Below are positions 45,391 to 55,374 of a stretch of DNA of 63,001 nucleotides, piece by piece (position 1 is the stretch's first letter; the number at the start of each line of letters is the position of its first letter). The position numbers and the translations under genes are program-made. The notes under the pieces are model-generated. The model was given only the letters and a program-made list of their open reading frames with translations. It was not told the DNA's origin and ran no database searches. The stretch is taken from the NCBI GenBank assembly GCA_949747905.1, contig CATKEF010000039.1, positions 1 to 63,001 of the forward strand. Reading direction: 5' to 3'. The stretch is from an uncultured Eubacteriales bacterium (GTDB taxonomy: Bacteria; Bacillota; Clostridia; Christensenellales; Borkfalkiaceae).

Positions 45391-48300
45391 AACAATATTC
45401 ATGCGTTCGGTATGGGCGCTTATTACGGTGTTTTTTGCAATTGTTTTCGTTATTCTCGCTGTGGCGAAGGAAGCTGTCAAACCGCACGAAAGATGGATTG
45501 ACCGTTATTTCGGAGTAAGGCGTACCTTCCTTGTGGACGACGAACCGGAAGAGGGCGAGGAACCCGTGGATACCAACTATTATCCGTCGGTATACGATAT
45601 TTTTACGGGCGAATATGACGGAGACGACCCCGTCAGAAATCTTGATGAATTAATCAAAATGCAGAAGGACGCTCTGGATATTTCCAAAAAAGTCAACGAC
45701 GAAGGTATGACTCTTCTCTGGAACAATAATAACGCCCTTCCCCTCAGCAAGACGGCGGAAAAGAACGTAAGCACTTTTGGAGTGCATTCTCTTGCGCATT
45801 TTGACGGAAAAAACTGGGTTGACAACTGGATTTATCACGGCACGGGCAGCGCGAATATCGACCTGCGTAAAAACGTCGGAATGGTTGAGGAAAACGGGTT
45901 GAATATCGGACCGAGACTTCCGTTGTCCCTTGAAAACCGCAACATCGATTACAATCAGAAACTCTTGGATTCCACGTGGAAATTCCTCGAAAACAAAGAG
46001 ACTCCCAACGGTTACGACGCCGTTCAGTCGGGACAGAAGAAAGACAGAAAGGAAGTTACCTGGGAACAGCTTTCTGGCGATACCGAAAACGACCCTATCG
46101 GAACGATGAAAAGTTCTTATAACGACGCGGCAATCTATACGATAGGCAGATACGAGGGCGAAGGCAAGGACGTCAAGGATAAACTCAGTCTTACAGCCGA
46201 AGAGAAATCGGTTCTTGCGGGACTCAGCGAGCTCAGAGCAAGCAATCAGGTTAAAAAACTCATCGTCGTACTGATTTTTCCCAACCCCATGAATATGAAG
46301 GAGTTCGAGGGATACAATATAGACGCGTGCCTCTGGGCGGGTTACGGCGGCAACACCGCGACCGAAGCCGTATGCGACGTGCTCTGGGGCGACGTTAACC
46401 CCTCGGGTCATCTTGTGGATACATGGGCGTACGATTCCTCTTCCGCTCCCGCGAGCGTGAACTACGGCGACAAGGCGTATGCGAACAATTCTCAGATTGA
46501 CACTAACTACGACGAGGGCGAACATAACGACGCATACGTGGTTTATCAGGAAGGAATATACGTCGGATATCGTTACTACGAGACCCGCTATGAAGATAAG
46601 GTGCTCAATCGCGGCAACGCGGACGCGGAGAAAGGCGTTGTCGCGGGTAGCGGCAAATGGAATTACGGTTCGGAAGTTGCTTATCCTTTCGGCTACGGCA
46701 ACGGCTATACCTCGTTCGAATACAGCAATTATCAGGTTAACAGAACAAGCGACGAAGACGGCAAGACCGTCTACGAAGTTTCAATGACCATAACGAATAA
46801 GGGAAGCGTTGCGGGCAAGGACGTAATGCAGGTTTATCTGCAAAAGCCCTATACCGAATACGACAAAAAGAACGGCATAGAGAAAGCCGCGGTCGAGCTT
46901 GTGGGCTATGCCAAGACCGAAGTGCTTGCTCCGTCCGGTCAGGAGGGCAGCAGCCAGAGACTGACCGTAACCGTTCCCGAATACGAATTCAAGACTTACG
47001 ATATGTACGGAAATAAGACGTACATTCTCGAAAAGGGCGATTATTATCTTGCGGCGGGCTCTGACGCGCATTCCGCTTTGAACAACATACTTGCAATGAA
47101 AGGCAAGACCGTTGCGGACGGTATGGATGCGGCGGGCAGCGCGTCGCTCGTTTACAAAACACATTACGGCAGCGACGACATTCACACATATTCAAAAGCG
47201 ATTGCCGATGACGACGTTAAAGTTACCAATCAGTTTGACGACGCGGACCTCAATCTTTACGAGGGAACTTCCAATCAGAAGATAAAATATCTGTCTCGAA
47301 ACAACTGGAACGAAACCTACCCTGCGGCAATGGTTGAACTCACGGCAACCGAGAAAATTATAAACGACCTCAAATACGAACAGACGGTTCCCAATAACCC
47401 GAACGACAAAATGCCCAAAGAAGGCACGGGCAAACTCGAAGACGTAAAAATCAAACTCATACAGATGAGGGGAGTTCCTTTCGACGACCCGCTCTGGGAC
47501 GACTTCCTTGACCAGTTCTCGTATGCAAACCTTGTGGAACTTCTGAGAACGTGCGCAAGACCTCTTGAAAACTTTGCGATACCCGAGGGTGACGTATACG
47601 ACGGTCCCTGCGGACTTAGAGACGGTTTTATCGACCACGGCGCACGCGTCGCATATCCCTGCGCTCCCATAGTCGCGGCAACTTTCAACGATAAGCTGAT
47701 AGAGGAAATGGCTGAAAACTACGGCGAAGTATTGCGCGCGCACGGCACGCAGGGCGTATGGGGAATAAGCACAAATATTCACCGTCTTCCTTATAACGGA
47801 AGAAACTGGGAATATTTTGCGGAAGACGGTTTCCTTGCGGGCAAAATGAACGCCGCGGAAACGAGAGGACTCACCGCCAAGGGAATTATCGTTTACACCA
47901 AGCATTTTGCAGTAAACAATATTGAAATCAACCGTAACGGCATAAACACGTGGGCTAACGAGCAGACTATTCGTGAAATTTACCTGAAAGCGTTCGAAGC
48001 GGGCGTTACCGAAGCTCCCGCAAACGGTATGATGACCTCTTATAATCGTCTCGGCTGCGAATGGACGGGAACTCACAAAGGGCTTATCACAAACGTTCTC
48101 AAAAACGAATGGGGATTTATCGGCGTAATAGCGACCGACTATCCCGAACGCCAGTATATGGGTCAGGGTCATCCCAGTATCGTTGCCCGCTCGGTAATTG
48201 CCGGTCAGGATGAATGGCTTAAAGACGTTGTAGGCAACGGTCTCGACGGCGACGAGTACAAGAATAACGCTACGTTGCGCATCGCGCTCCGCGATTCGGC

Positions 48301-48508
48301 AAGAAGAAATCTTTATACCCGCGTAAACAGCTGCATAGTGAACGGCGTAAGCTCTTCGACGCGCGTCGTGATAGTGACTCCCGCTTGGCAACAGGCGATT
48401 TCCACGGCGGAAATAGTGTTCGGCGTCATTATGGGCGTGTGCGCGCTTATGACGGCGGCGTGCTGGGTGTTCTGGTATCTCGGTAAACGCGAAGCGGCGA
48501 ACGAGTAA
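45371..48508 (+). CDS. Membrane-anchored GH3 glycosidase, permuted domains (GH3-1)
   Basis: A 1045-residue glycoside hydrolase. A helix (12-32) puts the bulk outside. The alpha/beta domain that is usually C-terminal comes first, marked by CDVLWGDVNPSGHLVDTW and VAYPFGYGNGYTSFEYS. A fibronectin-like domain follows, then the TIM-barrel domain with DGPCGLRDG, substrate-binding KHFAVNN and the nucleophile motif IATDY (Asp923). A second helix (about 1012-1035) ends the chain. This permuted order is known from rumen and gut beta-glucosidases. The residue after the nucleophile is Tyr rather than the usual Trp. GGAGG lies before the ATG inside the preceding gene. Sugar specificity cannot be told; beta-glucosidase is only the commonest option. 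Confidence 0.9.
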   Translation: MKSKVFKTIFMRSVWALITVFFAIVFVILAVAKEAVKPHERWIDRYFGVRRTFLVDDEPEEGEEPVDTNYYPSVYDIFTGEYDGDDPVRNLDELIKMQKDALDISKKVNDEGMTLLWNNNNALPLSKTAEKNVSTFGVHSLAHFDGKNWVDNWIYHGTGSANIDLRKNVGMVEENGLNIGPRLPLSLENRNIDYNQKLLDSTWKFLENKETPNGYDAVQSGQKKDRKEVTWEQLSGDTENDPIGTMKSSYNDAAIYTIGRYEGEGKDVKDKLSLTAEEKSVLAGLSELRASNQVKKLIVVLIFPNPMNMKEFEGYNIDACLWAGYGGNTATEAVCDVLWGDVNPSGHLVDTWAYDSSSAPASVNYGDKAYANNSQIDTNYDEGEHNDAYVVYQEGIYVGYRYYETRYEDKVLNRGNADAEKGVVAGSGKWNYGSEVAYPFGYGNGYTSFEYSNYQVNRTSDEDGKTVYEVSMTITNKGSVAGKDVMQVYLQKPYTEYDKKNGIEKAAVELVGYAKTEVLAPSGQEGSSQRLTVTVPEYEFKTYDMYGNKTYILEKGDYYLAAGSDAHSALNNILAMKGKTVADGMDAAGSASLVYKTHYGSDDIHTYSKAIADDDVKVTNQFDDADLNLYEGTSNQKIKYLSRNNWNETYPAAMVELTATEKIINDLKYEQTVPNNPNDKMPKEGTGKLEDVKIKLIQMRGVPFDDPLWDDFLDQFSYANLVELLRTCARPLENFAIPEGDVYDGPCGLRDGFIDHGARVAYPCAPIVAATFNDKLIEEMAENYGEVLRAHGTQGVWGISTNIHRLPYNGRNWEYFAEDGFLAGKMNAAETRGLTAKGIIVYTKHFAVNNIEINRNGINTWANEQTIREIYLKAFEAGVTEAPANGMMTSYNRLGCEWTGTHKGLITNVLKNEWGFIGVIATDYPERQYMGQGHPSIVARSVIAGQDEWLKDVVGNGLDGDEYKNNATLRIALRDSARRNLYTRVNSCIVNGVSSSTRVVIVTPAWQQAISTAEIVFGVIMGVCALMTAACWVFWYLGKREAANE

Positions 48509-48547
48509 GTTATAACGAAAAACACATTTCATTTTTCTCCATTATTT

Positions 48548-48576
48548 TAAGCCCGCAGGCGTGGCCTGCGGGCTTA
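48548..48576 (+). terminator. Terminator of the regulator-kinase-GH3 operon
   Basis: Perfect 13-bp stem TAAGCCCGCAGGC / GCCTGCGGGCTTA with loop GTG, then TATATTATAAT. Confidence 0.85.
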
Positions 48577-48602
48577 TATTATAATATGGAAAATAATGGT
48601 TG

Positions 48603-48990
48603 TCGTCCCGCGCCGTCATTGTCATCCCGAGCGGCTTCCTTTTATCATACTGAGTAGTTTCTTGTCATTCCTCGCGTTTTTGTCATCCCGAGCAACGCGA
48701 GGGACCTTTCGCTTCGCTCAGGGTGACAGGAAATGTGTCATCCAGAGCAGATTCCCTTTGTCACCCCGAGCAACGCGAGGGGAGCGGATGTTTCGCTACG
48801 CTCAACATGACTGTAGGGAGAGCGCTCAACATGACAAAAATAATGTCATCATGAGCGAAGCGAGGAACCCTTCGGCTAGCCTCAGGGTGACGCTCCTGTC
48901 TGTCATTCCGAACGAAGTGAAGAAGCAGACCCTTCGGCGAGCCTCAGGGTGACATAGGGTACTCAGGGTGACAAAGGGACAGGGTGACAC
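48603..48990. repeat. Dense dispersed-repeat array
   Basis: About 390 bases made almost wholly of the repeat family in mixed orientation. GTCATCCCGAGCAACGCGAG-GG is at about 48691, a variant GTCACCCCGAGCAACGCGAG-G at about 48760, and CTTTCGCTTCGCTCAGGGTG-AC at about 48708. GATGTTTCGCTACGCTCAAC-ATGAC is near 48787, and CCCTTCGG-CTAGCC/CGAGCC-TCAGGGTGAC occurs twice near 48878 and 48930. Ten or more partial units are recognisable. No gene is visible in the 1135-base gap 48509-49643 except the doubtful unit below. Confidence 0.8.
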
Positions 48991-49081
48991 ATCGGGCTTT
49001 GTGAAAAGTTATTTGATAATTCGGTAGCTATTTGTAAGAGAATAACAATTTTGATAAATTTTGTAATTTTTTGTGGGATAC

Positions 49082-49110
49082 TTGCATATTATGTCGAATG
49101 GTGTTAATAT
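49082..49110 (+). promoter_or_regulatory. Possible promoter of a short transcript
   Basis: TTGCAT (49082-49087), a 17-bp spacer and TAATAT (49105-49110). A tiny frame (ATG 49121 to TAA 49195, 24 codons, no ribosome site) and a C5/G5 hairpin with a later T run (49229-49267) follow, so the unit would be about 150 bases and may be untranslated. Confidence 0.4.
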
Positions 49111-49228
49111 AGATTAGTAAATGACAAAAGATATCAACATTTTGCCGTTAAATTTGACTGATTTACGCAAAAAAATGATTGCAGATAAAACTTAATATGG
49201 CCTGAAAATAATATGCTCAATAGCCCCT

Positions 49229-49267
49229 CCCCCGATGTTTGTCGGGGGGGGGGGTATTGTTTTTTTG
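49229..49267 (+). terminator. Possible terminator with G11 run
   Basis: CCCCCGA (49229-49235) pairs with TCGGGGG (49242-49248). The G run continues to eleven (49244-49254), followed by TATTGTTTTTTTG. Confidence 0.5.
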
Positions 49268-49336
49268 TTTGAGAAAAGGTAAAAAAGTCCGCAAGGCGGA
49301 CGTGGGGGACATTACGTGACATAGTCACGTTTCAGC

Positions 49337-49530
49337 TTTGGATGACAGATTCCTCGCTACCGCTCGGAATGACAACGGGCGGAATGACAAAGGGAATCTG
49401 CTCTGGATGACACATTTCCTGTCACCCTGAGCGAAGCGAAAGGTCCCTCGCGTTGCTCGGGATGACAAAAACGCCCGGGATGACAAAAACGCTCGGGATG
49501 ACAAGAGTGCTGGACGATAAGGGTAATCGT
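49337..49530. repeat. Dispersed repeat cluster upstream of the Ig-like lipoprotein
   Basis: GATTCCTCGCTACCGCTCGG-AATGAC near 49348, GTCACCCTGAGCGAAGCGAA-AGGTCCCTCGCGTTGCTCGG-GATGAC at about 49421-49467, and several shortened CTCGGGATGACAA units after it. The array ends about 110 bases before the start codon. Confidence 0.75.
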
Positions 49531-49643
49531 TCGGGACGAGAAAAAGGGTGTCTGAACGACAAAAATTAAAAAGTAACGCTTTTGTGTATGGCGTCACTAT
49601 AAGTCCGTACGGTGAACGGACGAAAATAAAATCAGGAGGAAAA

Positions 49644-52600
49644 ATGCACATGAGTAAAAAGAACAGGTTAAAACCGGCGTTGCTTGTATTGCTTTCGGTT
49701 GCTTTTGCGGTTTCTTTGTGCCTTTTCGGCGGTTGCGTTAACAACGACCCGAAGGAACCCGAACTTACTTCGATAGCAATTACCAAACAGCCCGATAAAA
49801 CCGAGTATGTTGCCGGAGAATCGTTCGATAAGACGGGAATGGTGGTGGAAGCCACGTATGACAACGATGAAAAAGAAACGGTTACGGACTATACCGTCGC
49901 TCCGGGCGGAGCGCTTAAACTTACGGATACGTTCGTTACCGTTACTTATAAAGGCAAGACCGCGCGGCAGGATATAACCGTTTCGGAAGCTCCCAAAGCG
50001 GTGAGCATCGCCGTGACGAAGATGCCGGATAAAATAAATTATTTTACGGGAGACACGTTCGATAAAACCGGAATGGAGGTTACGGCTACATACGACGACG
50101 GCAGCTCCGCCGCGGTTACCGATTTTGCGGTCAACGTTAAAAAATTCGACAGCGCCGGCGATGTCAAGGTCATCATTATTTACGATGGACTTACAGCGCA
50201 GTTTGCCGTGACGGTAACGGACCCCGCCCTTACGGCTCTCGAGATAACTAAAGAGCCCGATTGTACGTTATATGACATAGGCGAGAATTTCGATGCGACG
50301 GGCATAATGCTCATTGCGCGCTATGCAAACGGAGTCACGAAACCCGTATCGGTTGACGATTGCCTGATTTCGCACGCGGGCGAAGCGCTCGAAGAGAGTA
50401 TAACCGAGATAGAGTTCTCCTTCACCGACGGAGAGGTGACAAAGACGGTTGCTCAGCCTATACGCGTAATAAGACTCACTTTAACTGGTATTATTGTATC
50501 GGAAGGCACTGTATGCACCGAATACGGGGTCGGAGATAAATTCGATAAGAGCGGTATGGTTGTCCTCGGTATATATAACAACGACGACGGAATAACCAGA
50601 ATTATTACCGAATGGGAAGTTCTCGATGCAGACAAAACGCTCACGGTCGGGGACGAGGCAATGACGGTTCGGCACGGCGACTTCGAATACTCGTTGAAAA
50701 TAACAGTGTTACCTAAATATATATTCGAGGCGGAAGCACTCGGTTATGAGGTGAAAGAGGGTACGGACGCAAAACTGCGCCGAGGCTTCGAATACGGCAG
50801 CGTCGGTTCGGGAGGAACACCCGAAAACGTTGACTGGAACTTTGTGAGCGGTACCGGTATTCTCATAAATATGCATACGGTAAACGCGCTTACGCTCGAC
50901 GTTACCGCCGCGGACGCTGCGGAAGTAACGCTGATTATGAACTTCACAAGCCACGCCGCCAATGCGGGCGACAAACAGTATATCAGCGGAATATTAAGCA
51001 CGATAGAAGTCAACGGAACGGAATATGCGCCCCTTCCCGACGCGGCTACGGTGAGAAGCGAAAATTCGCTGAGATACAACGATTATCAGGAAGTCATCGT
51101 ACTTAAAAAACTTCCGCTTATTAAGGGCGCAAACACATTGAAATTCATATTTACGGCGTCATATAACTTCGACTACGTTGCTATACGTTCCGATAAAGTG
51201 ATTACTTTGACCGCGGAAAAAGAGAGCGGGCACGGTTGGACGGATTGGCAGGTCGTAAAGGCTCCCACAGCGACCGAAGCGGGCGAAATGGGAAGATATT
51301 GCCCCGTATGCGCGGCGAAAGAGATAGTTGTTCTTCCCGCAAATCTTGCGGACGGTTCCGTTTATACTCTAGTAAGCACCGAGGAGGCGACTTACGCAGA
51401 GGCGGGATATAAAACATATACTTACGACGGCAAAACGTTTAAAGTAAAAACGGCGGAAGCGCTCGGAGAAGCGACGGAAGTTCTTTACGATTTCGAGGAC
51501 GCGCGATTGGATACGTCTTTCAACGAGGCGTACGGTATATTCGATTCCGGTCTAGATACGACTGCTAACCGCGGAAGTCACGGCAAGGGCGCACAGAAAT
51601 TCAATGACGGCGGCGGAAGATTTATCTGGACGGTATATGCCAATACGGACGCAACCGTAAAAATGCAGGTGCGCCTCGGCAGAAACGCTACGAGATACTG
51701 CAACCCCACGTTCAATATGCGCCTCAACGTTAACGGAAAATACATTCTTACCGATTACACGAAATATGCGGGACTCAACGGTATGAGTACTACAAGCTAC
51801 TTCGACTGGGTATACGTCGATTTCGCGGAATTCGAAGTGAAAGCGGGTGAAAACGTCATTTATGTGGACGCGCTTGCTTCGTCTTTTACCAACGTGGACG
51901 ACGTGAAGTTCATTTCCGTTTCGGATATAGCGAATTCGGCGGACAAGATGATTGACAAAGTGGAAATTACAAAAGCTCCCGACAAGACAGAATATTTCAC
52001 GACCGAAAGATTCGATGCGACGGGTATGATTGTTACCGCTACATACAAGGACGGCACCTCTGCACCCGTCACCGATTACTATGTGGATTCTATCGGTCTG
52101 CTTTCGGCGGATACCGAAGTAATCGCAATATATTATCAGGGCAAAGTAGTAAATCAGCCTGTAACGGTCACGATTCACACGGCTACTCTCCTTTCCATAG
52201 AAGTGACCAAAGCTCCCGATAAAACAGAATACGTTGCGGGAGAAAGTTTCGACGCTACCGGTATGATTGTCACTGCGATTTACGACGACGAAAGCACGGC
52301 GACCGTAAGCTATGAGGACCTTAAAGTAACCGTTGCCGACCCTCTTACCGGTGCAACGACCGTCGTTACTCTGGAATACGAGGGCAAGACTGCCGTAGTC
52401 GATATTACCGTTCTGTACAAATCGAGACTGGAAGCTGAAGGCGGCGACTGGAGCGAGACGGGCGCGACCGTTAAGATGTTCAACGAAAACGGAACTCAGT
52501 CGGGTATCGCGCGCGTTTCCGGTTGGAATAACGCGGCAAACAAAGTCAGCTTCGACGTTTATGCCGAAGAAGAGACGACAGTTAAAATTTATGCGGCTGT

Positions 52601-55256
52601 TCAGGCGACTCCTGCGGCTACGATTACCGGCGCTTATGCCTTCGGTAAACTGGAAATCAACGGAGTTGCGGCAACAATCAAGAGCGACGGCGGAGTAAAA
52701 GCCGAGCAGTGGGCGTTGTGGCACGTTATAGAAGTTGCTACGGTGAAACTTGAAAAGGGCGCGAATACCATAAGTTTATGGGCTTCGACCAACAATACCA
52801 ACTTCGACTTTATAGAGATAGTTTCCGACGCGGTCGTTCGCTGGGCAGACGAGACGAACGGCAAAATGTGGAGCGACTGGACGATTGATGTTGTTCCCGC
52901 CGCGGCTGCGGAAGGCAGCATGCATCGCGTGAGCAGTCACGGCGACGTCGAGACCGTAACGCTTCCCGCAAATCTCGAAGGCGGGGCGTATTCGGTCGTA
53001 CGTACGGTGGAAAGTACGGCATATCTGGCGGGCTACACCGAGTATTCCTACAACGGATATACCTTTAAAGTCACCACAGCGGCGGTCGGCGAAGCAAAAG
53101 ACAACGTTTTCGAATACGAGTATGCCAAGCATTCGCAAGTTCTCGGCGGAACCGTATATACCGCGGAGAACCGCGGTGAAGCGGTTTCCTTGGGTGCGAG
53201 CAGTAAAAATCTTTCTTCCGTATTTAAAATCCGTTCGGGCGCGGCGGCAACCGTAAAACTTTATATAAACGGCGGCGCTTGCGGTTCGGCGATAAATTAC
53301 TCTCAAAGACTCATGATTACGATAAACGGCAAGCCGTTTGCGATAAGAACGGACGCTATACTTGCGCCGAGAGCTTCGTCTGCGGTCAACGCAAATTATT
53401 TCGACTGGCACTATACTTTCATCGGCGAATTCGAAGTAAGCGAGGGAATAAACGAAATAGTCATAACGAATTACGGCGGCACTTTGACTAATCTTGATAA
53501 TATAAAACTCGTTTCGGCGGCGGACATAGCGTGGGAAACTACGGAAATCGCGCTTAAAACGGCTCCCGATAAAACCGAATATTCCGTCGGGGAAATGTTT
53601 GACTCAAACGGTATGGTTGTAGAGGCGCGGTATGTCGTCAACGACAAGGTGTTCGGCTATGTCAACGAGATAGCTTATTCATTCGTTGCGGAAGGATGGA
53701 CCGTAGACGACGGCGATACGCCTTTCGAACTCGGCACGACTTTCGTAACCGTTCGCTACGGAACGTTTACGCTCGAAGTACCCGTTATCGTTAAAACCGA
53801 CGATATCGTAAGCATCGTTATAAAAAACAAACCCGAAATTCTTCATTACATGCCCGAACAGCAGTTTTCGGCGCAGGGCATGGACATTTACGGCATAGGT
53901 TCCGACTCTTCGGAATTCGAACTTTCTGCCGAACAGTACGAAGTTACCTTGTCCGAATGGGTTGAAGGCGCTGTCACCGTGACGGTGACTTATAAGGATA
54001 AAACCGACCTTACAGCCGAATTTACGATTGTCGTCGCGAGCAATACCGTAAGACTTGAAGCTGAGGGCGCTGAATTTGCCGAAGTTTACAGTGATTTTCA
54101 GGTGGCAAGCGAAAACGGCAACCAGTCGGGATTTGCGCGTATTGCGAACTGGAACAACGTTAAAAACAAGATTGTGTTCGGCGTGTATTCCGATGAAGCG
54201 GTAAATGCCGATATTTACGCCGCTGCCCAGGCGACGCCTGCGGCGAACCTCACCGCCTCTTACTTCATAAGCAAACTGGAAGTCAACGGGAAAATTTATA
54301 CCGTCAATTCGCAGAACGGTGTGACTGCGGGCGCATGGACTACCTGGCATGAATTGTTTGTGGCGACGGTTGCTCTTCGAAAGGGCGAAAATACAATCGC
54401 TATTTACGGTATGTCGAACAAAGCGAATTTCGACTATCTCGATTTGCGTTCGGCTACCGACGTTCGTTGGACGGATGAAACCGACGGTAAAATGTGGGGA
54501 GAATGGATACTCTCTGCGGCTCCCGAGAAAGAGACGGACGGCAAACTTTACCGTGTAAGCAGCCACGGCGACGTGGAGACTTTGATACTTCCCGCCGACC
54601 TTGAAAGCGGAGCTTATACATTAGTCGAAACCGTTGAAGCTACGGCATATGTGGCGGGGTACAAGGTTTATTCGGTTACTCTTGACGACAAAACTTACTC
54701 TTTCAAAGCAGAGAACGGTTCCGCTTCCGGAGAGGTTGCCGACCATATATTCAGTGCGAGAATTGCGGACGGCGAGGGTACTGTAAGCGGGTACAAAAAC
54801 GCAACCAACCCTCCCAAAGCGGACGGAACGGGTGACAATCTCGGACTTGCGGTTTCCAAATTCGGAACGCTGAGCTACAACCTTACGGTTTCTGCGGACG
54901 CTACCGTGGATTTATCGTTCAACCTTGCGCCCACTAAAGGAGCCAACTGTTACATTTCCGGTTCGGTGTTTATTTTCATTGACGGTGAACTTTACCTCTA
55001 TTCAGATAACGTTTACACGAACAGCAATACTCCGAATTACTTCACTTATTCCGATTATGCGGTTACGTCTTTTGACTTAACAGGTGGAGAGCACACCGTA
55101 ACGTTTATGTTCGGCGGCTGCAATGTCGGAGTACTAAAAAGCGTCAACTTCAAATCCGTAGCGGATATTTCTCTCACATCTTCCGAACCGTATGTTCCTG
55201 AAGCGACTTTTGCGGAAACGGCTGTTGCCGATGAAAAGCGTTTATACGCGGCGTAA
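49644..55256 (+). CDS. Giant Ig-like / carbohydrate-binding-like lipoprotein
   Basis: A 1870-residue surface protein without a catalytic motif. A hydrophobic signal ends in LFGGC (Cys near residue 31), a lipobox-like site that would tether it to the membrane. About eight Ig-like (Big_3-type) domains share the pattern I-[TA]-K-x-PDKTEY..GE.FD.TGM. They alternate with six beta-sandwich domains resembling carbohydrate-binding modules (for example RLEAEG...GWNN..NK). The order is four Ig, sandwich, linker, sandwich, then twice two Ig, sandwich, linker, sandwich. The linker has the form W-x2-W; the first copy also has a CPVC pair (GHGWTDW...RYCPVC), which the later two lack. ATG 49644 lies four bases after AGGAGG; ATG 49650, ten bases after, is equally possible. 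It looks like a glycan-binding scaffold. Confidence 0.8.
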   Translation: MHMSKKNRLKPALLVLLSVAFAVSLCLFGGCVNNDPKEPELTSIAITKQPDKTEYVAGESFDKTGMVVEATYDNDEKETVTDYTVAPGGALKLTDTFVTVTYKGKTARQDITVSEAPKAVSIAVTKMPDKINYFTGDTFDKTGMEVTATYDDGSSAAVTDFAVNVKKFDSAGDVKVIIIYDGLTAQFAVTVTDPALTALEITKEPDCTLYDIGENFDATGIMLIARYANGVTKPVSVDDCLISHAGEALEESITEIEFSFTDGEVTKTVAQPIRVIRLTLTGIIVSEGTVCTEYGVGDKFDKSGMVVLGIYNNDDGITRIITEWEVLDADKTLTVGDEAMTVRHGDFEYSLKITVLPKYIFEAEALGYEVKEGTDAKLRRGFEYGSVGSGGTPENVDWNFVSGTGILINMHTVNALTLDVTAADAAEVTLIMNFTSHAANAGDKQYISGILSTIEVNGTEYAPLPDAATVRSENSLRYNDYQEVIVLKKLPLIKGANTLKFIFTASYNFDYVAIRSDKVITLTAEKESGHGWTDWQVVKAPTATEAGEMGRYCPVCAAKEIVVLPANLADGSVYTLVSTEEATYAEAGYKTYTYDGKTFKVKTAEALGEATEVLYDFEDARLDTSFNEAYGIFDSGLDTTANRGSHGKGAQKFNDGGGRFIWTVYANTDATVKMQVRLGRNATRYCNPTFNMRLNVNGKYILTDYTKYAGLNGMSTTSYFDWVYVDFAEFEVKAGENVIYVDALASSFTNVDDVKFISVSDIANSADKMIDKVEITKAPDKTEYFTTERFDATGMIVTATYKDGTSAPVTDYYVDSIGLLSADTEVIAIYYQGKVVNQPVTVTIHTATLLSIEVTKAPDKTEYVAGESFDATGMIVTAIYDDESTATVSYEDLKVTVADPLTGATTVVTLEYEGKTAVVDITVLYKSRLEAEGGDWSETGATVKMFNENGTQSGIARVSGWNNAANKVSFDVYAEEETTVKIYAAVQATPAATITGAYAFGKLEINGVAATIKSDGGVKAEQWALWHVIEVATVKLEKGANTISLWASTNNTNFDFIEIVSDAVVRWADETNGKMWSDWTIDVVPAAAAEGSMHRVSSHGDVETVTLPANLEGGAYSVVRTVESTAYLAGYTEYSYNGYTFKVTTAAVGEAKDNVFEYEYAKHSQVLGGTVYTAENRGEAVSLGASSKNLSSVFKIRSGAAATVKLYINGGACGSAINYSQRLMITINGKPFAIRTDAILAPRASSAVNANYFDWHYTFIGEFEVSEGINEIVITNYGGTLTNLDNIKLVSAADIAWETTEIALKTAPDKTEYSVGEMFDSNGMVVEARYVVNDKVFGYVNEIAYSFVAEGWTVDDGDTPFELGTTFVTVRYGTFTLEVPVIVKTDDIVSIVIKNKPEILHYMPEQQFSAQGMDIYGIGSDSSEFELSAEQYEVTLSEWVEGAVTVTVTYKDKTDLTAEFTIVVASNTVRLEAEGAEFAEVYSDFQVASENGNQSGFARIANWNNVKNKIVFGVYSDEAVNADIYAAAQATPAANLTASYFISKLEVNGKIYTVNSQNGVTAGAWTTWHELFVATVALRKGENTIAIYGMSNKANFDYLDLRSATDVRWTDETDGKMWGEWILSAAPEKETDGKLYRVSSHGDVETLILPADLESGAYTLVETVEATAYVAGYKVYSVTLDDKTYSFKAENGSASGEVADHIFSARIADGEGTVSGYKNATNPPKADGTGDNLGLAVSKFGTLSYNLTVSADATVDLSFNLAPTKGANCYISGSVFIFIDGELYLYSDNVYTNSNTPNYFTYSDYAVTSFDLTGGEHTVTFMFGGCNVGVLKSVNFKSVADISLTSSEPYVPEATFAETAVADEKRLYAA
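52425..54590 (+). repeat. Duplicated ~1600-base unit inside the lipoprotein gene
   Basis: The segment from RLEAEGGDWSE (about 52428) to the linker KMWSDW and SSHGDVETVTLP reappears from RLEAEGAEFAE (about 54051) with KMWGEW and SSHGDVETLILP. The two protein copies match in most positions, with a period of about 1620 bases, so the Ig-Ig-sandwich-linker-sandwich unit was duplicated as a block. Confidence 0.75.
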
Positions 55257-55374
55257 TTAAAAATAACTTTTTCTGCGGCGGACGGGACGCCTGTCCGCCG
55301 TACGGAAAAATATGACCGTTGCTGCGTACCCGGATGCATTTTGTGCTTGAGCGGGTGTCGTTATGAGTGTTTTA

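Noticed and set aside
48603-49530. CRISPR array
   Set aside because: The repeats vary in sequence, orientation and spacing, are imperfect palindromes, and have no constant-length spacers; no cas gene is present.
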